A DNA stretch of 64,000 nucleotides from Lepidodermella squamata (Eukaryota > Gastrotricha): contig JBLDXI010000030.1 in assembly GCA_047495785.1 (NCBI GenBank), forward strand, positions 124,001 through 188,000, in the 5' to 3' direction. The notes beneath the pieces were generated by a model. That model did not search any database. It saw only the letters and a list, made by a program, of their open reading frames with translations, and was not told the DNA's origin. The translations under genes were made by a program, and so were the position numbers. The first letter of the stretch is position 1, and every line of letters starts with the position of its first letter. Shown here piece by piece: positions 34,148 through 45,309 of this stretch.

Positions 34148-36719
34148 TCAACATCGAAGGCTTTGCTTCCCACAATTTGCTTCCTCACCTCCTTGCGATA
34201 TCGGAACTCGACTCGCGCCGACGTAGATGCCTGTCACCGACTGCGCATTCATTGCGGCGACGGCCTGCCCGTAGGCCGCCTTCGTTTTCAAGTTCAGCAT
34301 TGTCCCGCCTGATGTTCCGCACGCCGCCTGGTTTTGATTCCACGACAAAGAAGCACCCGGCGTGATTGTCACAACACCGGCCTGTAACAGTTTCAGAATT
34401 TGCATTACAATCGTCAACATTTGCCGTAGTGAAAAAAATGATTCGGGCACCTTTTTCTGTGCGAGTGACTTACGCTGTTTTGGCACGCCGTAACAGCCAG
34501 AAGAGCTGTAGAGCATGCTACAGTGCGATAGCCAGTCCATGTACCGTCTGACGCCAAATAAACACCTAGAATAATGATAAGTAAATCAGGTCTTTCCTAG
34601 AGTGTTACAGAAAAGATAGGATAGTAATGACTTTGTAGACTCAAGAGTCCTTAGTTTTAGGTTGCCAATTAGTTTCAACATACAATCAGTATTATCAGCG
34701 GGCTCTCCGGATACATACCAGCCGGGCGTGGTCTTCGAGGCAGCAGCATCGTCAGCAAGATCAGAAAGTAATACCGAACCATCAGGCCACACCCATTTAC
34801 TCATGCCCACATAAAAGTTGTTTGTACCAGCGAGAGTCCGCGCCTCCTGGTATTTGGCATTGGTCGTAAGTTTCGCGAGGACACCGCCCTGTTGCCGGCA
34901 CGCACGTATGGCGTTCGGGAAAGTCGTCTGGCTACCAGTAGCTTTGAAAACGTCTGTCGAAAGACAAATTCACACGTGAATTGATAAGTGCAAGTAATAG
35001 TTAACCTATTTACAGGTTTAAATAAAACTTTAAAATCAACTTACATGTACATGTGGGACCACTAGCACCGGGCGGGCAGGAACATTTTGTAGAGGCACCA
35101 TTGGCGATGCAAGTACCACCGTTCAGGCATGACGGTGAACATACTTGCGCTGGAAATATTTAAGATTAATCCACGAAATGGCATCGATAAGCATTCTGTG
35201 CGTATTGTTCCAGTAGTTTTTATACAAAGGTTTTTCATCACGATTCGAAGCCGTGAGATTGCAATTTTGAAGTTATTTCTATCGCATCATCAAGGGATAG
35301 TGAAAGCAGGTTGGTGGCGAATTTCTGCTTTTACTGCGTGGCTAAGGAATTAGTAATGAATGAAAAGATGTCAATTTACCTGTAGTGCAATCGGAACCCT
35401 TCCATGCAGGAGTGCAAGTGCAGGTATTTGGGCCAGTGCACGTGCCGCCATTTTGGCAAGGAGTTGAACAGGAAACTGAAATTGAAGTTTCCAAAAAAGT
35501 GAAGTAAAGTGAGAACAAATATCACTTACATTGCGTGCATGTGGGTCCGCTCCAGCCGCTCTTGCAAGAACAAGTATTCGATGCTGAAGGGTTGATATCC
35601 CTGACCTGGTTCGGGGGAAACTAATAACAGCGATTAGACTGAATAATATACAAGGCAGTTCAGTAAAGCCGATCAACTGATTACTTTATTGTCATGATTT
35701 AGGGCTTATATAGCCAAGAGGACGCCAAATTAGATGAGTTGTAATGAAGTGCGTCACGTGATATTACTGTCACGAGCGCTAGCTAGAATAATAAGAATGG
35801 ACTACTGAACTAATAATTGGGACAGGGTACATAGCGATCCTCTCAGATGCTATGCAATCACCACCGTTCTTGCACGTATCGCTGCAAGTGACTGAAAAAA
35901 ATGTGAAAAATATGAGAACAACAATGCTTCCATTTGCTGAGCAGGTTACATGTAGAGCAGTCATCTCCGGTCCAGCCAGATGCGCATTGGCATGTATTCG
36001 GGGCTGAGCAAGCGCCACCGTTCCGACATTGTTGTGTGCAAATAGCTGAAAATAGTTAGAATAAAAGATGAATGAAGTTGGAAAATATCGGGGGTGTGGC
36101 CTAATAAATGGAATAATATCAGCTCAATTTACGTGTACTGCAATTTGAGCTTGTGTATGAGGGAGGGCAGCTACATGTGTTGGGGCCGATGCAGGTCCCG
36201 CCATTCCAACACCACGGTTCACCGCAGTAAACTAGTCAGATAAACCAACATTTTAACTCTAATTTGCTCGTTTGGAAGAGAAACAAACTAACATTCGTCA
36301 CAGTTCGGTCCCCGCCAGCCACTTGGACACTTGCAATGGTTCGGGCCATCACACGTGGCCCCATTTTTACAATTCGAACACGAATCTACAGGCGAAAAAT
36401 GGCATTCGAGGCTTTTGCACGTCGTCAGTAGAACTTACACTTGTCACACAGCGTGCCACTATAACCGGACGCGCATTGGCATGCAGTAGCCGTAGAATCA
36501 TAAGTTCCCCCATTGGCGCAATTCTGGTTTTCCAAAAGTGAGTTAGTTGGAGAGAGCCTTGAATGAAGAAACTCACAAGAATGATTTTCTGCTGCGATGG
36601 AGCGCAGCAAAAGCAACAGCCAATTATGCATGAGCCTTTGAATGGTAGAAAAACCAAAAATAAAATAAAATAGCAAAATTAACGAAGAATATACCTGTCG
36701 CTAGAAACAGCAGCAGCAT
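34148..36719 (-). CDS. EGF-array/C-type-lectin-like secreted protein E1 (disrupted)
   Basis: Exons in transcript order: 36695-36719, 36577-36635, 36439-36523, 36293-36385, 36133-36231, 35950-36045, 35530-35891 (interrupted), 35380-35475, 35045-35149, 34684-34953, 34474-34565, 34148-34381. The first two encode a Cys-rich signal peptide. The next seven each encode one EGF module (C-x3-C-x5-C-x5-C-x-C-x8-C type, e.g. CSTPCQNGGTC...CTCTPAW). The last three encode lectin-like modules (ACRQQGG, KWVWPDGS, PGWYVSGEP; then WTGYRTVAC; then LSWNQNQAACG). The EGF exon at 35530-35891 contains a 260-bp insertion with a target duplication, so this gene is probably broken. The C-terminal exon also lacks the normal donor found in E3 and runs to a stop. 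Same family as E2 and E3. Confidence 0.75.
35580..35851. mobile_element. 260-bp insertion inside an EGF exon, 6-bp target duplication
   Basis: The intact homologous exons read straight through 'attcgatgc...gcaatcgcc'. Here 'gatgct' occurs at 35580-35585 and again at 35846-35851, with 260 bp of unrelated DNA between. The insert ends are weakly inverted (tgaagggttgat...ccctgac against tgagaggatcgct...ccctgtc). It interrupts the codons between the third and fourth Cys of the EGF module. Confidence 0.8.
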
Positions 36720-39190
36720 TTCTAAAATTGTTAAAGCTAATTTCTAAAAGTAGCATTCGATGAAAAGATCAAGTGATACAGTAGCTCTGATCGAGTTGAT
36801 ACTCGTAAATCATTCATAAAACCAAAATCCGGAATATTTCTCCAATTGGCGATCGGTGTTCTCGGATCATTCAACACACCTCCCAGCCCGCGTGTTAACT
36901 GGGTGCTAAAGTCCGGCTGTATCGAATGTTCCGTTTTTCTAAGAATCTCAGTGTGACATTCACCTCATGTGGTGATGGCGAAATCTGCTCCTTGAGCAGA
37001 TGTACCTGTGAAAAGCAGTGCAGCTGCTGTAGGCTGGCGCGAGGCCGATCGAAAACTTGCAGAATACTATGAGAACAATCAGAGCAATATCACTTGGAGA
37101 AACTAAAGCAATGCTCGCCTTCCAAAACTAGGCGAGGTATTTCGAAAGTAAAAAAATGAAATAACGATAGTGGCGTTAATTACATCTTTTATTGAGATTA
37201 TTGTCTGGTGACCCGAACTCATGCCGCCAGCTCATGTGATGGCGGCGACGAGTCTGACGCCCGAGTTTTTTTGTCGATCAGTGGATAATACTCATGCCGG
37301 CAGACGCGGCTGCTTGGACACGTTTAACTCAGCCACAAGTATCACGCAGCGTTAATTCGCGTGGACGATATTTGTATACCCACAAAGATGGAGATGAACT
37401 GCCATCTGCCATGCATGCTTACATGCTTGTATAACCCAGGCAGGACATCAGTAGACCGAGAAATATCAACATAATTCAGGGGTGCTGGGGTGTCGCGTAA
37501 CCCCAGCTCCGAGAACCCAACCAGAGAAAGGCTGAAAAAACCCAAAGGGGGGACCCTTTGGTTTCTTCAGCTGGGTCCTAGAAAAAGTAGAAGAAAAAGT
37601 AGTAGAAGAAGTAGAAAACACCTCAGCTCCCGGATCCTACTTCGCAAACTGACATAGTTTACTTAAAATCTATCGAAAATGATCGTTGCAAAGAAAAGGC
37701 GATCAGACCGACACTGCATGAGTCATATTTTGTTCAAATTCAGAACGGCATTTTTTTATTCTTGTGAAGCTGCCCTCGATAAAACGGCGAAAAATAAAAA
37801 AACTCATTTTTACTTATCTAACATTACGCAACGCAAAATCAAACATGTCCAGTATACCCACAGATTCTTCAGCAGAGGCATGTATCAATGGCGCTATCTA
37901 TTTCTGCGCCCGACTCTTTCCGTCTCAGGTTCGATTACATGGTCATCACATTTTAAAATCTGGAAATGTTCTTTTTTTATTTTTTTTTTATTTCTCAACT
38001 TGATAAATTTGATAAAACTAAACGATTTCGTCATGAGCGCGAGAAAATGTCTAAAGTCCACAAAACCACTTTTCGAGAAAAACAACAAAACGTTATCTAC
38101 AAGTCGATTGGGAATTTTTGACGGGCTCTCCGGTCATCCTCTAGGCTAACTTTTTACGGCGGTCATTATAGGCTATTATTAATTCATAAATATTTCACCT
38201 GAAAGCGAGGGCAACACATTTTAGTGGACTTTAGACAGCGAAAAAATGAAAATAAAACACTTTTCATTGTTTCATGCAACAGCTTGTGCTCATTATGCAA
38301 CATGTGCGAGCGCTAATTCAATTAGAGGACAATGAAAGATCAAAGTAAATTTGCCGATGGGACTTTATACACCATGTTCTAGAACGAATCTTAAAAAACG
38401 GTTTTTACCACGAGATCGGGCGTATCGAATATAGTAATTAGCTCTCAATAACTCATTTCGTAAAAAAGTGGACTTTAGACATTTTCTCGCGCGCATGACG
38501 ATTTGCAAAGTTTGAGACCGATGGAAAGATGCTTGTGTTTTGTGTGCCTTGTGCCTATGCTCCATGCGTTGTGGAATGAGGCATGACCGAAAATCGGCCT
38601 CTTGAATTTATGACTATAACAGGCTACCAAGCGGCGTTCAACGCGCGCGTTTTTTCCATCCACTGTCATGCGTGTTGAGAGTATAATAAGCTTACCAGCC
38701 AAGAGAGCACGACAATAGCCGACTATCGTGATGCTTGGCTTAGACATGATGAGCCGTCCAGACGGTGGGGGGCGGTGAAATTGAGCAGATCATCTCCTTG
38801 AGTGCAAGCCAGTCATGTGTTTTTTTCATCTGACTAGTATTGCCGACGTAGGTTTACGCCGACGTGAGCAGCCGTTGTTCTCAGCCAACCCTTCTGCGGG
38901 TAGCCACACATCGCAGACATGAACCTTCCAATCTATGAAATTGCAATTCATTTCAAGTTTCTTTCTGTCTTTGCAAATTTCTCGCAACTGAAGTGAATAA
39001 CGTCTTCCTGTCTATTATGTGAAGTCTTTCCATTTCCTTTACATGTACTTGTTTTGAAACACTTTTAACCTAAAACTTCTGACACTGGGATACATCCATT
39101 TCTTATGATAAACGCTCAATACTATAGCTCAATGTTGAATTCTACTTCAGTGGCATGTCTTGCCTTCATTTTAAATTGCTTCAACTGTTT
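36720..39190. other. Gene-poor repeat-rich stretch
   Basis: No convincing gene. It contains a copy of the dispersed motif at 37622-37680. An inverted repeat pairs 38028-38061 with 38468-38500, and its 'gtggactttagac' core recurs at 38223. There are also poly-T tracts near 37970. Frames in this stretch are short and overlap. Confidence 0.5.
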
Positions 39191-39196
39191 CTTGGC

Positions 39197-39528
39197 TCAG
39201 TTTTGATCGAGCCGGGAGAGACGGATCGCGCAATGTTTTGCGTCACCCTGCTGCTCGCTGTTTCTGTCCTAGAGTCAAGCATTGCGGACATGATACCAAA
39301 GACGAGCATAATACCTTACGCGCTGTGAGTTTCGTTACAGCTCAGCTTTCAGCCGGAGTCATACTGTCATTCTACGCTTTGGCCTCCCTTTGTTTAGCAG
39401 CTAAGCCGTGGTACCGACGCGAGATTTTCGGTAGCCTCAAAAATACTTACCAACTCAAAGCACGCCAGCAGAAAAGAAGACGTGTTCCCTATTTTCCTCA
39501 TCATTATTCGGAATATGCTGCAGTTTAA
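39197..39528 (+). pseudogene. Cys-loop receptor fragment, M2-M3 only
   Basis: Starting at about 39197 the DNA matches the intact gene at 28419 from the end of M1 through M3 (LIEPGETDRAMFCVTLLLA..., then MIPKTS-IIPYA). A two-base insertion at 39323-39330 ('tacgcgctgtgag' against 'tacgctgtgtg') creates TGA and shifts the frame. Homology is lost after the start of the M3-M4 loop, about 39450. The N-terminal domain and M4 are absent. Confidence 0.85.
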
Positions 39529-39620
39529 AAAAATGGCGGGGCTCAATTCGAAAATGTTTAATAATTAAAATTTTAAAATTAATTCCGTGTTACAAGTTTT
39601 ACAAAAGACTAGTTTTTATT

Positions 39621-39662
39621 GCACGATGTTTCGGAATCAATACAGATTTAATCATCAGGTGA
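39621..39662 (-). ncRNA. Hammerhead-like core of a Penelope-type repeat
   Basis: On the minus strand the sequence contains CTGATGA, then a stretch that can form a short AATC/GATT stem, then CGAAAC and ATC. This is the order of conserved hammerhead ribozyme elements (CUGAUGA, stem II, GAAA, NUH). The plus-strand form 'cgatgtttcgg...atcatcagg' resembles the terminal repeats of Penelope-like elements, known to carry minimal hammerheads. The stem is imperfect and unpaired bases flank it, so activity is doubtful. Confidence 0.35.
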
Positions 39663-39733
39663 ATTGAGTTTGAAAGTAAACAGAGTTTTTTCAGAAAAGA
39701 TAAGTGACCATTTTAAGATGGAAATGATCAAAA

Positions 39734-40297
39734 TCAGCAACGACCAGGAAGTTCGTCAATGAAATTAAGGTACGAGCTCGGTTTGTGAATTCTCGGTGTT
39801 AGATAAGGTGCTAGTAGAACCAGCATAACCGGCATTGCGCCAGTCACATAAAAAATCAACGCCTTGATTAGACACTTGAGTGACGCCGTCCCGTTCGCAG
39901 CCATATTTGACTCCATTGATTGAAGGGGAAAATGGTTTTTCCGAAAATTTGCCGTTAACCCCAACTGCACTACAACCATACCATGATACCATGATCCTAA
40001 GATAAGTTTCACGCAGTTCTTCTGAAGACGAGGATTCTCGAAATCGCGCTTTCTTCGGCATCGGGAACAGTGCCAGTCAAAAAGACCGACATAACCAGCA
40101 TCGCGCCAGTCACATTGGAGTTCGATGTTTCGGAGAGACACGAACGAGAAATCGTTTCCAGTATCCACAAGTTGGAACCCATCCTCGAAACCATTTGCCA
40201 GGTCGATCGTAGCGTGATTACCATAGATGATGTTTGAACAAGAGGTTACTAAACCAAGATACTTGCCAAACGAATAGTTGACGCAGCATTCGCCCAA
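39734..40297 (-). pseudogene. Possible C-type-lectin-like relic
   Basis: An open frame of 187 codons on the minus strand with no start context or signal peptide. Its I-D-L-A-N-G-F segment and surroundings resemble a lectin exon of E2 (I-D-L-A-N-S-L). Two short pieces, C-D-W-R-D-A-G-Y and C-D-W-R-N-A-G-Y, are repeated in different frames, suggesting decay. No splice structure could be assigned. Confidence 0.3.
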
Positions 40298-40792
40298 TCG
40301 CTGGTTTTTTCAGCCTTCCTCTGTTTGGAGTTCTGGAGCCGGGGTGTCAGCGCCCCTGTACTCTGCTGGACTTCGCACCCTTCGCACCATTAAATTTGAA
40401 ACGATGAACTTTGTCCCTTATTAGTCTGACTTCAGTTTTTCAGTTTGTCCGAAAACCTCTTAGTGCGGCGTCCTATCTACGTCACATGGCTAAGGGATAT
40501 ATGGGATAATTCCAGCGGCTGTGCAGAGATTTGAAGCGTTGACCGGGAAAAAATCGAGAAATTGATGAATTGTTTACTATGCAATTTTAAAATTGAATTC
40601 GAATGCAAAGCCGTTAATTAATATCAAGAATAACTTTGTAAGACGCATTATTGTCTGGGATCGTGCGTTTACTTATAGCTCGGAGAGTGTTTCAATTGTG
40701 TGCAAACTTTCAGGACTTTGTCTTTCTCAAACGTTACATTTTCTCGGTGGATGTTTCTCAGGGATATATCTAAATCACAAAGACAATTTCGA

Positions 40793-43700
40793 ATGGCTAC
40801 TGCCATGAATGGTTTTCGCATAGCGTTACTGCTGTTTTACCGTTCACCTTCAGGTGCTGTTGAGGAATGTAAATGGAATACATCGACCTACACATCGAAC
40901 CTTGTATTTTACGCAAGTGAAGGCTCCCAAGGGTTATCATATCTATCGAAAGAATCTGGATTCAAGCCAGGAGACAATTTAACCTTCATCTACGGAACAA
41001 CAGTGAAGCTAGTGTGTTCGAAGGCGGCTGTAAAACTGACTTTGCTGGGTCGCTGCAGCGATAACGGTTGGTGGACAAACAATCTTGACTGCAAAGGTAA
41101 CAAATTTGAATTTTGCAGTTTTTCGAGGGGTTTATTGTTTCTTGTTTGCAAGATGTTTTAAATCAACCCAGTGCACAGTGTGACTGGAACCAAACCTTGA
41201 AATTTGATGGCTACATGATTAGCACGAACTCAGAGAAGGTCTGGACATCCTTTGACACCACGATGCCTGGTACATCTTCACCAGAGCATACTGTCGTGAG
41301 AGTTTTTATCTGCCCAGACGGATCTTACCGACAGACGACGTGCCTCAACGGAAAATATCTTCCCGATCCAACGGGGTTCCTTTGCGGCAAAATCGAGGCA
41401 TTTAGCGAGTCGAAACTTGTCGCCTATTGGCCGCTTAGCTGGGATACGCAATTGTTGCCCCTGACTGCTGGCACGCCGAGCTTCACGACGGTTGGGGATG
41501 CAGCTTTCACGAAAACATCGGTGACAGCAAACGAATTGGCCCACTCAGGGTATAAAGTTGGATCTAGTGCGCTCCAATCCCCAAAATACCTCAGCGCGAC
41601 TGGGCTCACTGGGGTGGGAGGCCCTGTTTGGTCTTTATGTCTCTATTTTCAGTCGTTGAACAATAGAGAACTGATGGAAATAGAATCTAGTGCTGGGCAG
41701 ATAATTCAAATTTACAAGAACGGAAATCAATTTGGTGCATCAAGTTCGTCCGATAAAGTCTACGCCCAACATTTGAAATATACGGCGAATGATTGGGTAT
41801 TTCTACTGGTCACTGTTGAGAACTCGGCGATTACAGTCACTGCTCGAACAACGGGAGGCTCGACGACCTACACATATCCTACAAAACATCCTTCTCTGGA
41901 ATTTTGCCGGAACACCAGCTGAAAGTTTATCTCGGAAAAACGTAAGTAAAATCGCTGTTGTTCATCGAATTTTCTCCTAAACATTTTCTCATAGATCTTC
42001 TTCTTTTGCGGGAGGCGATTTTATTACGTCTTGTGTCATGTTTTTTAACTCGAACATGTCCAGCTATTCCGAAGTTCTGTATAAGCATTGCATGAATGGT
42101 AATGAGGAGATTTGATTGCCGAGCTTCAATTTACTTTATTGATTCCAGCTACATCCTACCCAGCTGGTGAGTTAACATACTGCCCGTCATGCGTTTGGAC
42201 CTACGACACCTATCGTTCGCTCCATATAGCCAATGCGAGTCAGCCTTTTGTCTTCGACTTTTCTTTTCCTTACATCTCTTGTTTAGATAAGCATTTCCGC
42301 CGTGGATCTGCAGTTCTCACAGAGAATGGTTTAACAACCCGGCTTGCATTTTTGAATCAACAAGGCGCTGTCTGGTTGTTTGAAGTAAATTAGGATTGGA
42401 AATTCGTATCTGCATGTCGTTAAACACTCACTTTTCCAGCCAATTAGTTCCGCTACCAAGAATTGGCGCGTTGAATTTCATTTTATTGGGAATAAATCAT
42501 TCGGCGACTATGAGTTCTACGTCACACCGTCGACAACTAAATCCTTTCACCCTGTTGATAGCCCAGTTGGCTTGAACCGATCGAGCTTTAGCGGGTTGCT
42601 TGTTCGATATTCTGCACCGTCTCAATTCAAACTTTATATAAGTACCAGTCTTATAGACATTCGAAGTACCTTCCCGAAACAATTGGCTGAGAAAACCAGT
42701 TCAACGTCACAGTATCCTGTGATGGTTGCCTTAGAAAAAGTAGGCGATATCTTCTGCGTCTATTCAAGAAGCGGGGTCACTTCTGAGAACGTGATAAAGG
42801 CAGGCTTTTCTAACTTCACAGCGATAACCTCGCCCCTTTACATCGGTGTGGCTGCGATCTGGCAGCACTACGCCGAGCCAGCTATATTGTTTCCTTACCT
42901 GTATCAAATTAAATTCTACACCGATGGCCTTGTTGTGACAACAAGCACCTCTACAACTTCAACGACGTCACGCACAACGACCTCAAGTTCATCCACAACA
43001 ACAACAACTACTTCGGTATCGACGTCATCGCAAAGCAGTCCAGTGACGACAACTTCTAAAGGGGAGAGTCCAATCGTTACCACAACTAATTTTCCTGACA
43101 CGGTTTCAACCGAGGGCTCCACAGATTTGTCAGGAAGTCGGACGAGCGAGACAACTTCTCAGCAGCCAACATATTTTACTACAACTACTGATGTCGAGGC
43201 TACATCCGAAGTCACGAAAACGGCTGAGCCTATGACTGTTAACACCGATACTACCGATACTACTACTTCTACTACTACAACTGCTGCTACAACAACTAGA
43301 GATGCTAGCACGACTACCAATAACACAACATCGATCGCATCTATCAGTTCAACAGCTGCTAGTAAGAAAGGAATTACTATTTCGCCCAGTTTCAACTACG
43401 ACTTGGACATGTCTCTCAAAATTTACGGTGACAACATCACAATACCCGGGCAGAATCTCACTGTGTCTTCAGAGCCGTGGGACTCTAAGCTTGACCAGAC
43501 CGATTCTGAAGTATTCAAAGCTATGGCAAACTATATGCAGCCTCTTCTTGAGGATCTTACCAACAAATCAGCAAAAGACTTGGGCGGAGAGGTGCAATAT
43601 GTTAAAATCACTGGTTTCAGAAAGGGCAGCATAATATCGGACTACATTGTAGCTCTAAGAAGTTTGACGCAACTCACCGAGAAAGAAATAGCTGAAAAAG

Positions 43701-43966
43701 TCAGTGCTGCAACGGAGAAACTTAAGAAAAATGCGGTGCAACTGCTGAATGGTCTCAGTTCTTCTAGATTAGCCGGATCAACCCTGGTCAAAGCATCGGG
43801 ACCTTTGATCGGCAGCACAGTCGCAAATCTGAGATCGCCTGTTAACATTGCGCCTTCGAAGAGCGAGAAAGCGAACCCGCCATCGAAAGAACCGCCATCC
43901 TCAGGAACTAATCGTGGCCTAACTGGTTTTAGCCTCGTGCTAGCTTTAATTCCCATCTTTTTCTAG
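40793..43966 (+). pseudogene. CCP-LamG-SEA paralogue 6, 2-nt frameshift in exon 2
   Basis: Exons 40793-41096, 41153-41941, 41995-42098, 42149-42238, 42287-42384 and 42440-43966 copy paralogue 5. Exon 2 is 789 bp against 787 bp because of an extra AT at about 41874-41877 in the last part of the LamG-like domain (T-T-G-G-S-T-T-Y region). The shift leads to a stop at about 41920. Removing two bases would restore about 970 codons. Everything downstream is well kept: second sandwich, Thr/Ser stalk (42940-43370), SEA with GFRKGSIISDYIV, and the GPI-type tail (GFSLVLALIPIFF), almost identical to paralogue 5. A young pseudogene, allelic lesion or assembly error; the conserved remainder argues for a recent event. 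The ATG may be 40793 or 40805. Confidence 0.8.
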
Positions 43967-44078
43967 ACTGTGTATTCTGACGACTTAATTAAAGAAAAAT
44001 CGATAAATTCGATTGTCTGTCGTTGAAACAAGCTGTTTCGAGTCAATTGTGTGCGGTGAACCAATTATTTTCATCAAA

Positions 44079-45309
44079 TCAATACAACATCAAACTGATA
44101 ATAACGCTATCAAATATAACAACGATAAGTGAAATTAAACTGTAAAAACCAGCATCAAGAAGGCGGATGTTAGCGATTTTGGGGAGCGCTCTATTTTTGC
44201 CACTCCAACTACATGGCTTAATCCACATTTCCTGTGTGGATAAATGACACGTGGCCAGTGCGTAGATTGTACAGACAACTCCAATTAGCAGTTTAAAGGC
44301 AAGAAAAATAATGATATATGCCACTTGAGATGATTTCGGGATCGATTCACTGATCGCCCCGTGCAATACCGTGTGAGCTAGTACAACTAAAAGCAAAAAA
44401 TCAAGAAAAATATTAAAAATTGGAAATAATCTTTCACCTACCTGTCATACAAAATATTGGCCGATCAGTATATTTAGGATGGATAAGGGAGGATGCAAGT
44501 AGCAGGATGATTAAACAAACAGACGGCAAAAACACTGATATCATATACACGTCGTGCTTGCGCGCCAAATGAAAAGTAAACTCGATTCGGTTGTAAAATT
44601 TGCCATCAAGGCCAGGGTAAGTAACATCGTATTCTGTCTCGTTCACTGCAAGCAGTGTCCAAACAGCTGAAGGGTTGATGAAAGTATCGAAATCATCCAA
44701 CTGTATGCCGCCTGATTTCAATCGAACAACGCCAGAGTTTTGCCAAGACTCAAGCTTTAAAGTACATGACTGATGATCGAATGGGAAACGGCGAAAGCTA
44801 TTGTTACAAAAAAATCGGAATGATGTACGGAAACAGGCGGCTAAAACTTACTCCATTTGGCAGGATACAGTCATTTCGCTGATAACAGGCCAAGTTACGC
44901 CGCCGGATTTATCGAAAAATATGTACGTTTGACTGAGAAGATTGTCGAAATACGTAACTTGAGACCCAGCGTTCATTAGATTGATAATAGGCCTCCATGG
45001 GGTGTTGGCAGATTCCCGGATTTCGGCGACATTTTCGTTCCATTTCGTGCAAGGATGAGACCAAGCGATGTCGACCTCGGTTAGTAAGGAAAATTTTTGC
45101 TGAAGGTCGTCGATGCCCCTGAAGCTCATAGGAATAAGGGTGACAGAGACATTGACTGCATCTGATAGTTGTTCAACAGGTCGAGAACTTTTCGAGTAAA
45201 TGTTGCATTCATCAATTAGGCGTAGTCGGATCACTTCTTCCTCGGATTGGTAGGCTGAACTCGGCAGACCAGTGCAAAGGAAGGATAACAATAAGAATGC
45301 TCGACCCAT
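44079..45309 (-). CDS. Diverged Cys-loop ligand-gated channel subunit
   Basis: Three exons, 44852-45309, 44442-44797 and 44079-44386, separated by introns of 54 and 55 bp, join to 373 aa. The ATG at 45309 precedes a signal peptide (RAFLLLSFLCTGLPSSA). The extracellular domain has the WSHPCTKW and TPWRPIINLMNAG pattern shared with the 28419 gene. The Cys-loop C-QMDFRRFPFDHQS-C crosses the first intron at the same place as in that gene. M1 (VYMISVFLPSVCLIILLLAS) and an unusual M2 (IFCMTVVLAHTVLHGAISES) are followed by IPKSS, M3 and M4, ending four residues after M4. M2 carries His and Glu where the other copies have hydrophobic residues, so its gating or conduction may differ. An extra intron after M1/M2 sets it apart. 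Ligand unknown. Confidence 0.85.
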
